This document shows, piece by piece, positions 7,100 through 13,811 of a stretch of 13,857 bases of DNA (its first letter is position 1; every line of letters starts with the position of its first letter). The position numbers and the translations under genes are program-made. The notes beneath the pieces were generated by a model that was given only the letters and a program-made list of their open reading frames with translations, was not told the DNA's origin and did not search any database. Source of the DNA: an uncultured Porphyromonadaceae bacterium (GTDB lineage Bacteria > Bacteroidota > Bacteroidia > Bacteroidales > Muribaculaceae); NCBI GenBank assembly GCA_902475285.1, contig CABRZA010000059.1:1-13857 (forward strand). The letters run 5' to 3'.

Positions 7100-8469
7100 A
7101 AGCTGCTGAATTTATAGGCGAAGCCTACGGAGATTATCTCCTTGACCTGAAACTTCTTCCACGAAGGAGCGTCGCAGGGTGGCGTCGACGTGTCGTAGCG
7201 CATGTGCGCGTAGACCTGCGTGGTGAGGAAACGGTTGATTTCGAACTGCAAGGTGTTCTCCCAGTCCATGTAGGCGGCATCGTAGTCGGTGAAGGCGAAT
7301 AGGCGCGAGTTGAAGGTGATGTTGCGGCATATTTTCCACCACAGTTTGAGCTCGGCCGACGAACCGAACTTGTTCTTCGTCTTTCGGCCCTCGTCGATGT
7401 TGTAGAGCGTGGGGTCGACATTGCTGTTGATACAGGTTTTGAGCGAGTACGACAGCGGGGCTATCGACGCGTCGAAAGTCACGTTCTTGCGCTTGTTGGT
7501 GGTGTTGTAGGTCATACCTAAACCCATCGTGAGTTCGCCGGGCGACATGAAGGCCGAACGCAGCTGCCGGTCGTTGCTGGGGTAGTAGTTGAAGAGCTGC
7601 GTCTTGAGCTGACCGGTGAAGGAGTAGTACCACTTCTTGGCTGCTTTAAGACCGAAAGTGGTGTTCACCTGGAAAAGGTCGTCGGAAATATTGTAGTTGT
7701 GTATCGAATCGTCGGGGGCCGAGTTCATGCCGAGCTTGTACTGCGCCGTGGTCTCGAAGAGAAGGTTGGGATGCAGCTCGGGGTTGAGCTTCACGTTGTA
7801 GTAGAGCTGGCCTATCATGTTGAGGTTGTTGTTGCCGCCCTGATACCAGTTTGGCGACACATAGGCCTGCGAGAACTGCAGCGATGCCGTGAAAGTCCGC
7901 ATCCAGTGGCGCAGCTTCACGGGCTTGGCCTCGATGGTGCTGGTGAGGTCCTGCGCCGACACGTTCTCGAGCACCTCGATGGTGTGGTCCTCGGGATTGA
8001 TTACGGCGTGGAAGCGCTTGGGCGGCGACGGCAGCAGATTTATGTTGTAGCACACCTTGTCGGGATGGTTGAAATAGAGGTAACGCTTGAGGCGGTTCAT
8101 GGTGCGAGCCTCGGCGAAAGCCTCGTCGAGCCAGTGGGTATAGGGCTCGGGGCCGTAGTCGGGGGTGAAGACGCCGGTGGTGTCGGCGGCCTCATAACCC
8201 GTGTAGACCGACGGCAGGAAGTTCACCTTGTCGAGGCGCTTGCGCGTGGTCAGGATGTCGTAGGTCGACATGTCCATGGTGTCGAGGTAGGCGTGGAGCT
8301 CGTCGAGCGAGCGCGGCGTCAGGCTGTCGGGCTTGGTGAAGGCGCTTGCCACGACGCGTGCGACGGAGGGCGCCGTGTCGTCGATTTTCGCGCTTGAGAA
8401 ATATCGCGCCTGTGCTCCCGCCGTGAAAGGCATCAGCGCCAGGGCAAGGTAGAGATATATTTTTTTCAT
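7096..8469 (-). CDS. DUF3078 outer-membrane-type protein
   Basis: This 457-residue protein has an N-terminal signal peptide ending AGAQA (about residues 1-21). The central and C-terminal parts resemble the Bacteroidota family DUF3078. They include SPNWYQGGNNNLNMIG (about 205-220), LYYNVKLNPE, LFETTAQYKLGMNSAPDD, NISDDLFQVNTTFG and KKWYYSFTGQLKTQLF, which are alternating strands typical of an outer-membrane beta barrel. The first ~180 residues are a less conserved soluble region. The last residues (VGFAYKFSSL) look like a final barrel strand without a terminal aromatic residue. No function is known to me for the family. It starts 27 bases after menG and overlaps the following small lipoprotein by four bases, so it belongs to the tail of the phoH-purC-menG operon. 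Confidence 0.88.
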   Translation of the reverse strand: MKKIYLYLALALMPFTAGAQARYFSSAKIDDTAPSVARVVASAFTKPDSLTPRSLDELHAYLDTMDMSTYDILTTRKRLDKVNFLPSVYTGYEAADTTGVFTPDYGPEPYTHWLDEAFAEARTMNRLKRYLYFNHPDKVCYNINLLPSPPKRFHAVINPEDHTIEVLENVSAQDLTSTIEAKPVKLRHWMRTFTASLQFSQAYVSPNWYQGGNNNLNMIGQLYYNVKLNPELHPNLLFETTAQYKLGMNSAPDDSIHNYNISDDLFQVNTTFGLKAAKKWYYSFTGQLKTQLFNYYPSNDRQLRSAFMSPGELTMGLGMTYNTTNKRKNVTFDASIAPLSYSLKTCINSNVDPTLYNIDEGRKTKNKFGSSAELKLWWKICRNITFNSRLFAFTDYDAAYMDWENTLQFEINRFLTTQVYAHMRYDTSTPPCDAPSWKKFQVKEIISVGFAYKFSSL

Positions 8470-8496
8470 GTCGTATGTCAGTCGGTGAGTTGTGGC

Positions 8497-9231
8497 TCAG
8501 CAATATTTCTGAGCAGTGTAGAGGTTGCACACTCCCGGAAAAAGGTTGGTGTAGGCCGAGCGCACGAAACCCGTTTCGGCCATGAGGAGCGTCATCTGGC
8601 CGTAGGCCGGCGCTGCATGGATGCTTGCCGGCAAATAGGCGTAGGCCTCGCGGTCGCCGGCGAAGAATTTGCCGGCCATGGGTATGGCCATGTTCGTGTA
8701 GAGAGTGTAGAAGGGGGCCACAAGACGTTTGCGGGGCTCGCAGAGCTCGAGTACGGCCACTATGCCTCCGGGACGGAGTATGCGCAGCATCTCCTCGTAG
8801 CCGGCGGCGATGTCGGCGAAGTTGCGCACACCGTAGGCCACCGTTATCACGTCGACGCTGTCGTCGGGGAGGCCGGTGTGCAGGCAGTCGCCGCGCACGA
8901 AGTCGACCTTTCCGGCACCGGCCTTTTCCTTCTTCTCCCGCGCCAGACGGAGCATGCCCTCCGAGAGGTCGATGCCGGTGATTTCGGCATCGGGAAGAGC
9001 CACAGCGAGGGCCAGGGCCACATCGCCCGTACCGGTGGCCATGTCGACGATACGGCTCGGATTCTTCGCCTTTACCGTCTCCACAAGCCGCCGGAGCCAC
9101 CGGCGGTCGAAGCCGAGGCTCATCAGGCGGTTCATGCGGTCGTAGGCGGGGGCGATGTGGTCGAACATCTCCTCCACCTGCTCGGTCTTGGCCCCCTCGC
9201 GGTAGGGGTTGAGGTCTTCTACACGTTTCAT
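8497..9231 (-). CDS. menG: Demethylmenaquinone C-methyltransferase
   Basis: This 244-residue SAM-dependent methyltransferase catalyses the last step of menaquinone synthesis, methylating demethylmenaquinone (the UbiE/MenG family). SAM-binding motif I is VDMATGTGD (62-70), and the acidic end of motif II is D88 in TGIDLSEGM. The family signatures AYGVRNF (132-138) and ILRPGG (151-156) follow. The frame stays open upstream to 9444, but that stretch lies inside purC in another frame and has no methyltransferase character. The ATG at 9229-9231 gives the usual N-terminus with TEQVEEMFDHIAPAYDRMN. It starts 8 bases after the purC stop, so it is co-transcribed with it. The rest of the menaquinone pathway is not in the window. 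Menaquinone use fits an anaerobically respiring Bacteroidales cell. Confidence 0.96.
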   Translation of the reverse strand: MKRVEDLNPYREGAKTEQVEEMFDHIAPAYDRMNRLMSLGFDRRWLRRLVETVKAKNPSRIVDMATGTGDVALALAVALPDAEITGIDLSEGMLRLAREKKEKAGAGKVDFVRGDCLHTGLPDDSVDVITVAYGVRNFADIAAGYEEMLRILRPGGIVAVLELCEPRKRLVAPFYTLYTNMAIPMAGKFFAGDREAYAYLPASIHAAPAYGQMTLLMAETGFVRSAYTNLFPGVCNLYTAQKYC

Positions 9232-9239
9232 GCCGCGGG

Positions 9240-10190
9240 TCAGCGGTTTAGCGTGGCCATGAAATCGAGCACGCCGGTTTCGATCTGCTCTTCGGCACGG
9301 CTTTCGTCGGCAGGCACGAACTTGCGGCCCGTAAGGTGCTCGTAGAGCTCGATGTAGCGCTCCGATATGCTGCGGCATACCTCGGGCGTCATTTCGGGCA
9401 CCTTCTCGCCTGGACGGCCCATGAAGCCGTTCTCTATCAGCCACTGGCGCACGAACTCTTTCGAGAGCTGGCGCTGGGGTTCGCCCTTGGCGAAACGCTC
9501 GGCATAGGTGTCGGCGTAGAAATAGCGCGACGAGTCGGGGGTGTGCACCTCGTCGATAAGTATCACTTCGCCGTCGTAGAGGCCGAATTCATATTTGGTG
9601 TCGACGAGGATGAGACCGCGCTCGGCCGCCATGCGTGTGCCGGCCTCGAAGAGGGCGCGGGTATAGCGTTCTATCTGGGCGTACTGCTCCTCGGTGGCCA
9701 GCCCCTGCGCCAGGATTTCCTCGCGCGATATGTTCTGGTCGTGGCCGGCGTCGGCTTTCGTAGTGGGGGTGATGATGGGCTCGGGCAGACGCTCGTTCTC
9801 GCGCAGGCCTTCGGGGAGCGTCACACCGCATATGCTGCGTACGCCCGAGGCATAGTCGCGCCACGCCGAGCCGGCGAGATAGCCGCGGATTATCATCTCG
9901 AGCTTGAAGGGCTTTGCAGCCTTGCCGGCGGTGGCCATCGGAGCCACTTCGGCAAGTTTCCAGTTGGGCACCACCGATGCCGTGGCGTCGAGGAAGTAAT
10001 TGGCGATGCTCGTCAGCACCTGGCCCTTGTAGGGTATACCCTCGGGAAGCACCACATCGAAGGCCGATATGCGGTCGGTGGCTACCATCACTATGATATC
10101 GCCCGACAGGCGGTACACGTCGCGTACCTTACCGTGGTATACGGGCGCCGTCATCTGGGGAAACTTGAAATCTGTCGTACAAAGTGGCAT
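9240..10190 (-). CDS. purC: SAICAR synthase
   Basis: Phosphoribosylaminoimidazole-succinocarboxamide synthase joins aspartate to CAIR using ATP in de novo purine synthesis, in the cytoplasm. It has 316 residues, the longer form also seen in yeast Ade1 and other Bacteroidales. Visible signatures are GKVRDVY (20-26), ATDRISAFDVVLPEGIPYKG (37-56), the substrate-binding IRGYLAGSAW (101-110), TPTTKADAGHD (141-151), LVDTKYEFG (195-203) and IDEVHTPDSSR (212-222), which together cover the nucleotide and CAIR sites. The ATG at 10188-10190 gives the expected start, with a short lead-in before HGKVRDVY. It sits 27 bases after phoH and 8 bases before menG, an arrangement I know from other Bacteroidales. 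Confidence 0.97.
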   Translation of the reverse strand: MPLCTTDFKFPQMTAPVYHGKVRDVYRLSGDIIVMVATDRISAFDVVLPEGIPYKGQVLTSIANYFLDATASVVPNWKLAEVAPMATAGKAAKPFKLEMIIRGYLAGSAWRDYASGVRSICGVTLPEGLRENERLPEPIITPTTKADAGHDQNISREEILAQGLATEEQYAQIERYTRALFEAGTRMAAERGLILVDTKYEFGLYDGEVILIDEVHTPDSSRYFYADTYAERFAKGEPQRQLSKEFVRQWLIENGFMGRPGEKVPEMTPEVCRSISERYIELYEHLTGRKFVPADESRAEEQIETGVLDFMATLNR

Positions 10191-10217
10191 AATGTGTATC
10201 GTATGATTGGTTGTGTT

Positions 10218-11201
10218 TCAGTCGTTTGTTCCGGCGCTCTCGCCGCGCTTTGCGGCAGCGGCCTCGGCGGCGTCGTGGCGCTCGTAGGCCTCCACTATGC
10301 GCTGCACCAGGCTGTGGCGCACGATGTCTTTCTTTCCGAATTCCACGCGGCCCACACCGGGCACGTCGGCAAGCACTTTCAGAGCCTGCACAAGACCCGA
10401 CTGGGTGCTTCGCGGAAGGTCGATTTGCGTCACGTCGCCCGTCACTATCATCTTGGCGTTCATGCCCAGACGCGTGAGGAACATCTTTATCTGATGCACC
10501 GTGGTGTTCTGCGCCTCGTCGAGTACTATGATGGCGTCGTTGAGCGTGCGGCCGCGCATAAAGGCGAGCGGAGCTATCTGTATCACGTTGCTCTCCATGT
10601 ACTCTTTGAGCTTGATGGCCGGAATCATATCTTCCAGCGCATCGTAGAGCGGCTGCAGATAGGGGTCTATCTTGTCCTTCATGTCGCCGGGGAGAAAGCC
10701 CAGCTTCTCGCCGGCCTCCACTGCCGGGCGGCTAAGGATAATCTTGCGTACCTGCCGGTTTTTGAGGGCACGCACGGCAAGGGCTATGGCTATGTAGGTC
10801 TTGCCCGTGCCGGCGGGGCCCAGGGCGAAGGTGAGGTCGTTGGCCTCGAAACTCTCCACGAGTTTCTGCTGGTTGGGATTGCGGGCACTCACGGGCTTGC
10901 CGTTGATGCCGAAGATTATCACGCCGTCGCGCTTGAGCTCCTTGGGAGCCGCCCCCTTGACGATGTCGATTATCACATCCTCCGACAGCGTGTTGTAGCA
11001 CTCGGCGTAGGCCACGAGCTCTTTCATCTTCTGCTCGAATTCGGCGGTCTCGCTCTCCTCGCCAACCACGCGTATCACCGAACCCCGGGCCGAAATTCTG
11101 AGCTTCGGGAAGAGGTTCTTGATGAGCTGCATGTTGCTGTTGTTGACGCCGTAGAAACAAAGCGGGTCAACAGTGTCGACAATTACTATTCTTTCTATCA
11201 T
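10218..11201 (-). CDS. phoH: PhoH-family ATPase
   Basis: This is a cytoplasmic P-loop ATPase of the PhoH family, often linked to RNA metabolism and phosphate or stress response; its precise role in Bacteroidales is unknown. It has 327 residues from the ATG at 11199-11201. Walker A is GPAGTGKT (128-135) and Walker B IIVLDEAQN has D228/E229. RSTQSGL and IVRHSLVQRIVEAYE towards the end are family hallmarks. The N-terminal ~90 residues (MIERIVIVDTVDPL, NLFPKLRISARG) form the small domain common in bacterial PhoH. The frame is open 14 codons further upstream, but that part contains the promoter and has no family similarity. The tail is alanine-rich and low complexity. It is the first gene of the operon running to 6593. 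Confidence 0.95.
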   Translation of the reverse strand: MIERIVIVDTVDPLCFYGVNNSNMQLIKNLFPKLRISARGSVIRVVGEESETAEFEQKMKELVAYAECYNTLSEDVIIDIVKGAAPKELKRDGVIIFGINGKPVSARNPNQQKLVESFEANDLTFALGPAGTGKTYIAIALAVRALKNRQVRKIILSRPAVEAGEKLGFLPGDMKDKIDPYLQPLYDALEDMIPAIKLKEYMESNVIQIAPLAFMRGRTLNDAIIVLDEAQNTTVHQIKMFLTRLGMNAKMIVTGDVTQIDLPRSTQSGLVQALKVLADVPGVGRVEFGKKDIVRHSLVQRIVEAYERHDAAEAAAAKRGESAGTND

Positions 11202-11209
11202 CTTGCGCG

Positions 11210-11240
11210 CAAAATTACAAAAAATCCGCCGTATGCACAA
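11210..11240 (-). promoter_or_regulatory. Bacteroidota-type promoter of phoH
   Basis: On the minus strand, TTG (11240-11238) is followed by 20 bases and then TAATTTTG (11217-11210), a full match to TAnnTTTG. The last G of the -7 element is only 8 bases from the phoH ATG, so the transcript should start at or within a few bases of the start codon. It probably drives phoH-purC-menG-DUF3078-lipoprotein. Confidence 0.75.
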
Positions 11241-11250
11241 CAATTTTGCC

Positions 11251-11296
11251 AGAATGCTCGGAGCACTCCGAGAACGCCGAGTGCTCCGAGCATTCT
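11251..11296. repeat. 18-bp perfect inverted repeat within the 9-bp array
   Basis: Bases 11251-11268 and 11279-11296 are exact reverse complements (left arm AGAATGCTCGGAGCACTC), separated by 10 bases. The structure would form a strong hairpin in either strand. No T-run follows on either side, so it does not look like a terminator. It sits 11 bases upstream of the phoH -33 element (11238-11240). Confidence 0.85.
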
Positions 11297-11353
11297 GAGA
11301 ATTCCGGGAACTCTGAGTGCTCCGAGAACTCTAATATCTCCGAGGGCTCGGAG
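11255..11353. repeat. Intergenic 9-bp imperfect tandem array, about 11 copies
   Basis: On the minus strand from 11353 downward the sequence divides without gaps into eleven 9-mers close to CTCGGAGNN. Examples are CTCGGAGAT, CTCGGAGCA, CTCAGAGTT, CTCGGCGTT and CTCCGAGCA. It also shows a higher 18-bp period, for example 11315-11332, 11297-11314 and 11279-11296. It lies between the tRNA-Cys terminator and the phoH promoter. The period is a multiple of three, so both strands read as low-complexity peptides, but no start or gene context supports translation. Confidence 0.85.
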
Positions 11354-11360
11354 AGCCCGT

Positions 11361-11398
11361 AAAAAAAGCTCCCGCCTCGACTACACGTCGTGACGGGA
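11361..11398 (-). terminator. Rho-independent terminator of tRNA-Cys
   Basis: Read on the minus strand, the arm TCCCG (11398-11394) pairs with CGGGA (11374-11370). An inner CGAC/GTCG pairing closes a small loop, with one mismatch and one wobble between the two helices. GC and seven T residues (11367-11361) follow directly. It lies about 25 bases after the tRNA 3' end. Confidence 0.75.
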
Positions 11399-11422
11399 AC
11401 AGGGGGGGAAGGGATAATAAAG

Positions 11423-11493
11423 AGGTACCAAGCAGAATCGAACTGCTGTGCTCGGTTTTGCAGACCGATGCCTAACCACTCGGCCATGGTACC
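11423..11493 (-). tRNA. tRNA-Cys (anticodon GCA)
   Basis: The minus strand folds into a complete cloverleaf. The acceptor stem is GGTACCA/TGGTACC (7 bp). The D arm is GCC/GGC with a GAGTGGTTA loop. The anticodon arm is TCGGT-CTGCAAA-ACCGA, with anticodon GCA. The variable region is 4 bases, and the T arm is AGCAG-TTCGATT-CTGCT. The discriminator base is U, as expected for cysteine identity. The 3' CCA is not encoded. The gene is stand-alone, with its own promoter (11513-11544) and terminator (11361-11398). No integrase or duplicated 3' end is nearby. Confidence 0.97.
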
Positions 11494-11512
11494 ATTCGCG
11501 GTTTTGCATCGG

Positions 11513-11544
11513 CAAAGTTAAGCATTTTCCCGACACCCCGCAAA
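11513..11544 (-). promoter_or_regulatory. Bacteroidota-type promoter of tRNA-Cys
   Basis: On the minus strand, TTTG (11544-11541), 20 bases, then TAACTTTG (11520-11513): both boxes match the consensus exactly. The -7 box ends 20 bases before the mature tRNA 5' end, leaving a short 5' leader for RNase P to remove. Confidence 0.85.
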
Positions 11545-11585
11545 TATTTCACATCTTTTCACAATTTACAGTTCCACGATGCCGT

Positions 11586-11909
11586 TCAATAGCCGAAAAA
11601 TCGCTTGGCGTTTTCCACGCCGAACACACGCTCGCGGCACCGGCGGATAAGCAGGTCGTACTTCTCCACCGAGTCGCCTATCTGCTCGGCCAGCTGCCGC
11701 ATCGCCGCATATTGTTGCACCTCTATTTCACCCACACGCGGATCGCTAAGCGAATACCCCTTCGCCTGGGCCTGGATTATAAACTCGTCGTGCGCCTTCT
11801 CCAGCAAACGGATTTGCTGCCGCACAAAAGGCACCGTCGACTCCCCATTCCTCTGAGCCTCCTCAATAGCCTCCTGCAACTCGGCAAAACTTTTTGTCCT
11901 GTCTTCCAT
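11586..11909 (-). CDS. Small helical protein of unknown function
   Basis: This protein of about 107 residues from the ATG at 11907-11909 (108 if the adjacent ATG at 11912 is used) has no family I recognise. It looks almost entirely alpha-helical and highly charged: FAELQEAIEEAQRNGES, FVRQQIRLLEKAHDEFIIQAQ, VQQYAAMRQLAEQIGDSVEKY and LIRRCRERVFGVENAKRFF, with a short turn at GYSLSDPR. There is no signal peptide, transmembrane helix or DNA-binding motif that I can see, so it is probably cytoplasmic and perhaps oligomeric. The frame is open 15-16 codons further upstream, but a strong promoter lies in that extension, so I reject the longer start. It follows the reverse transcriptase by about 50 bases on the same strand but has its own promoter, so partnership with it is possible rather than shown. 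Confidence 0.7.
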   Translation of the reverse strand: MEDRTKSFAELQEAIEEAQRNGESTVPFVRQQIRLLEKAHDEFIIQAQAKGYSLSDPRVGEIEVQQYAAMRQLAEQIGDSVEKYDLLIRRCRERVFGVENAKRFFGY

Positions 11910-11926
11910 CATTGATAATTTTAGTG

Positions 11927-11957
11927 CAAATTTAATCATTCTCGAGCAGGGCGGCAA
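11927..11957 (-). promoter_or_regulatory. Bacteroidota-type promoter of the small helical gene
   Basis: On the minus strand, TTG (11957-11955), 20 bases, then TAAATTTG (11934-11927), a full -7 match. The -33 box lies directly after the reverse transcriptase stop codon at 11961. It predicts a leader of roughly 10-15 bases and rules out the longer upstream start for the small gene. Confidence 0.75.
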
Positions 11958-11960
11958 GCC

Positions 11961-13811
11961 TTACATCTCGTCGTACTGGCGCTTGGCTTTGAAGGTGATT
12001 ACTTGGTGGGTTTTGGCGAGAGCCTCGCGGTCGACGATGCTGTCCTGAGGGAAGGCCTTGGTGATGGAGGGGAGGAGCCAGGTGTTGTTCCAGATGTCAA
12101 CGGGCTGGTTTGCCACGAGAAGGCAGAGGGGCATGTCGTAGACTTGGCGCTCGCTCCAGTCGTCGGTATCGTGGGTGATGTTTTGAAGCCACACTTGCAG
12201 GAAGGCAGAGTTGGGCACGTGGTGGAGTTTGAGGTAGATTTGGCGGATTATCTCGTCTTTCTTCTCCTTTTCAAACGCGGGCATCTGTTCGAGGAGCAGT
12301 GTGGCGACTCTGAGGGCGTTGTTGGCCGCGCGGAGATTGTTGCGGGCTATCTCGACGGCTATGGCCACCATGGGAGGGATGCTTTCGACGATGGGGCCGC
12401 GCGGATAATACTTCTTGCTGCCTTCAAATGCGTTTTTGTACTCAGCAGGTTCGTCGTCGGGTTCTTCGGGAACGAAAGAGAGGTCTGGTTCATCGTCGGG
12501 CTCTTCGGGCACAAGATCGAGGAGGTTTTCGAGCTCGTCGACGGAGGTGTCCACCTGGGGTTCGATGTCGAGGTCGACCTCTTCCCACAGCTGGACGGGC
12601 TGACTTTTGACTTTCTCTTTGTTCTCCTTCTCCTCAACAAGCTTTTCGATGCGTTCGCCGAACTCTTCGAGCTGGACTACGAGCTGCCCGGAATCGGGGA
12701 AGCGGCGCGAGAATTCGTAGATGAAGAGGAGATGTTTCTGGAGTCCGGCGAAGTCGTAGCTTGTTTCTTTGGTGCGCTCGCCGTCGGCGAAGACGGTACG
12801 AGTGAACGTGATGGGAGTGTTGAAGATGTAGAAGAGCTTGTCGGCCTTGATGGAATCCGTTATCAGCTCGGCGGAGATGCGCGTCTTGGCCGTATTCATG
12901 CGGAAGTTGAAGCGCTCGAGGAGTCCTTGGAGTATGTAAGAGATTTTGTCGAGCGCCGCGCGGTCGTTGCAGAATATGCGGTAGTCGTCGACGTAGCGTA
13001 TCATCTGGTAGTCGAGGTTCTCGGGCAGGTCTCCGGCCTTCTGTGCGCGGGCTATCTCCTGGGCAAGGAGCATGTCGATGTAACCCAGAATTAGCTCGGC
13101 GATGAGGCTGAACACCGAACTGCCTTGGGGAATACCTATATTCTTGCCCTCCTGCATGGCCCGAAGATAGGTTTGAATTTGGGTCGCGAGGCGGGAGTTG
13201 GCCTTGGTCTCGTGCGACGTGCCTTTACGTGCCAATGCCCAACCGATAGCTTCGGGATTGATTTGCCCGAAACAGTTGCTGATATCGGTGACGAACATAT
13301 AGCTGTATTTCAGCGACAGCTCGAGCGACGTCTGCTCGATGGATTTCCACCAATTGAGGATGGTGGCGGCATTCTTGAAAGAGAAGGGCTTTTCGTCCTC
13401 CTCAATCACAGGTATGACGGGTATGGAGCAAGCACTGATGCTGTCGTCGGCGTAGAGGTCGAAGCACTCTTTAATAGCGCTCCATGCCTCGGGAGCCGTG
13501 ATGTCGCGCACGAGCATATAGTAGAGGAAGGGGTTGGCGAGAGTGAGGGGCCGCACGGCATACCGACCATCCTTGTTAGTTATCACGTCAAGATTCACAC
13601 CCTGAATGTTTTCGGGCGAGGCGCCTTTTACGGTACACTCCGCCAGGGTCTTATCGCCTACACTGCGGCGGGCATAGTCGAGCACTTCCGTAAAGCCAAA
13701 ATACTCCGGCAGCTCCACTGTGCTGTAAAAATCATTGCTCATCATGGCTTCGAGTGCCTCGTCGCCCGGCAGGTCGATAACCCGCACCCATCGCTTTTTC
13801 TCTTCTCTCAT
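11961..13811 (-). CDS. Reverse transcriptase of the unknown-group/Abi (defence-associated) type
   Basis: This is a predicted RNA-directed DNA polymerase, 616 residues from the ATG at 13809-13811. A TTG two codons upstream (13817) is a less likely start; the residue numbers here count from that TTG. Motifs appear in order: an RT1-like RPLTLANPFLYYMLVRDI (89-106), motif A FVTDISNCF with D178, motif B GIPQGSSVFSLIAE (228-241), motif C YVDD with D277/D278 (275-278), and motif D-like MNTAKT (307-312). The catalytic triad is intact. After the thumb comes an acidic, repeat-bearing linker (about 400-465), then a helical C-terminal region ending near residue 618. No maturase, endonuclease, integrase or RNase H signature is visible. 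The QGSS motif B and the absence of a template/variable repeat argue against a diversity-generating element. Such RTs in the UG/DRT and Abi groups give phage defence; which subgroup this is I cannot say. Any upstream partner or template RNA would lie beyond the right edge. Confidence 0.88.
   Translation of the reverse strand: MREEKKRWVRVIDLPGDEALEAMMSNDFYSTVELPEYFGFTEVLDYARRSVGDKTLAECTVKGASPENIQGVNLDVITNKDGRYAVRPLTLANPFLYYMLVRDITAPEAWSAIKECFDLYADDSISACSIPVIPVIEEDEKPFSFKNAATILNWWKSIEQTSLELSLKYSYMFVTDISNCFGQINPEAIGWALARKGTSHETKANSRLATQIQTYLRAMQEGKNIGIPQGSSVFSLIAELILGYIDMLLAQEIARAQKAGDLPENLDYQMIRYVDDYRIFCNDRAALDKISYILQGLLERFNFRMNTAKTRISAELITDSIKADKLFYIFNTPITFTRTVFADGERTKETSYDFAGLQKHLLFIYEFSRRFPDSGQLVVQLEEFGERIEKLVEEKENKEKVKSQPVQLWEEVDLDIEPQVDTSVDELENLLDLVPEEPDDEPDLSFVPEEPDDEPAEYKNAFEGSKKYYPRGPIVESIPPMVAIAVEIARNNLRAANNALRVATLLLEQMPAFEKEKKDEIIRQIYLKLHHVPNSAFLQVWLQNITHDTDDWSERQVYDMPLCLLVANQPVDIWNNTWLLPSITKAFPQDSIVDREALAKTHQVITFKAKRQYDEM
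12435..12512 (-). repeat. Two-copy 39-bp in-frame repeat in the RT acidic linker
   Basis: Two consecutive 13-codon units encode VPEEPDDEPDLSF and VPEEPDDEPAEYK (residues 436-448 and 449-461, numbered from the upstream TTG). The first 27 bases of the units match at 23 positions and the remainder has diverged. The repeat lies in a flexible, acidic, proline-containing linker between the polymerase and the C-terminal helical region. Confidence 0.8.

Noticed and set aside
9232..9444. A 71-residue N-terminal extension of menG
   Set aside because: The extension is Arg-rich, lies within purC in another frame, and precedes a normal MenG N-terminus at 9231.
11251..11296. The inverted repeat as a Rho-independent terminator
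   Set aside because: No T-run follows the hairpin on either strand, and the tRNA already has a good terminator at 11361-11398.
9336..11393. A 685-codon open frame on the plus strand opposite purC and phoH
   Set aside because: It is antisense to two well-recognised genes, has no domain character, and runs through the phoH promoter, the repeat array and most of the tRNA-Cys terminator. Long shadow frames are expected with this GC-rich codon usage.
11215..11487. A 90-codon minus-strand frame with a Ser-Glu-His repeat peptide
   Set aside because: It begins inside tRNA-Cys, reads through its terminator and the 9-bp array, and ends in the phoH promoter. The repeat peptide is a by-product of a period divisible by three.
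11423..11493. tRNA-Cys as the attachment site of an integrated element carrying the RT
   Set aside because: No integrase is in the window and I see no second copy of the tRNA 3' end. The RT also lies on the 5' side of the tRNA, whereas integration usually occurs at the 3' end.
11961..13811. RT as a group II intron, retron or diversity-generating element
   Set aside because: I see no maturase or HNH part, no template/variable repeat pair, no intron-like ends, and no retron msr-like structure in the flanks that are visible. The left flank is tRNA-Cys and a small gene.
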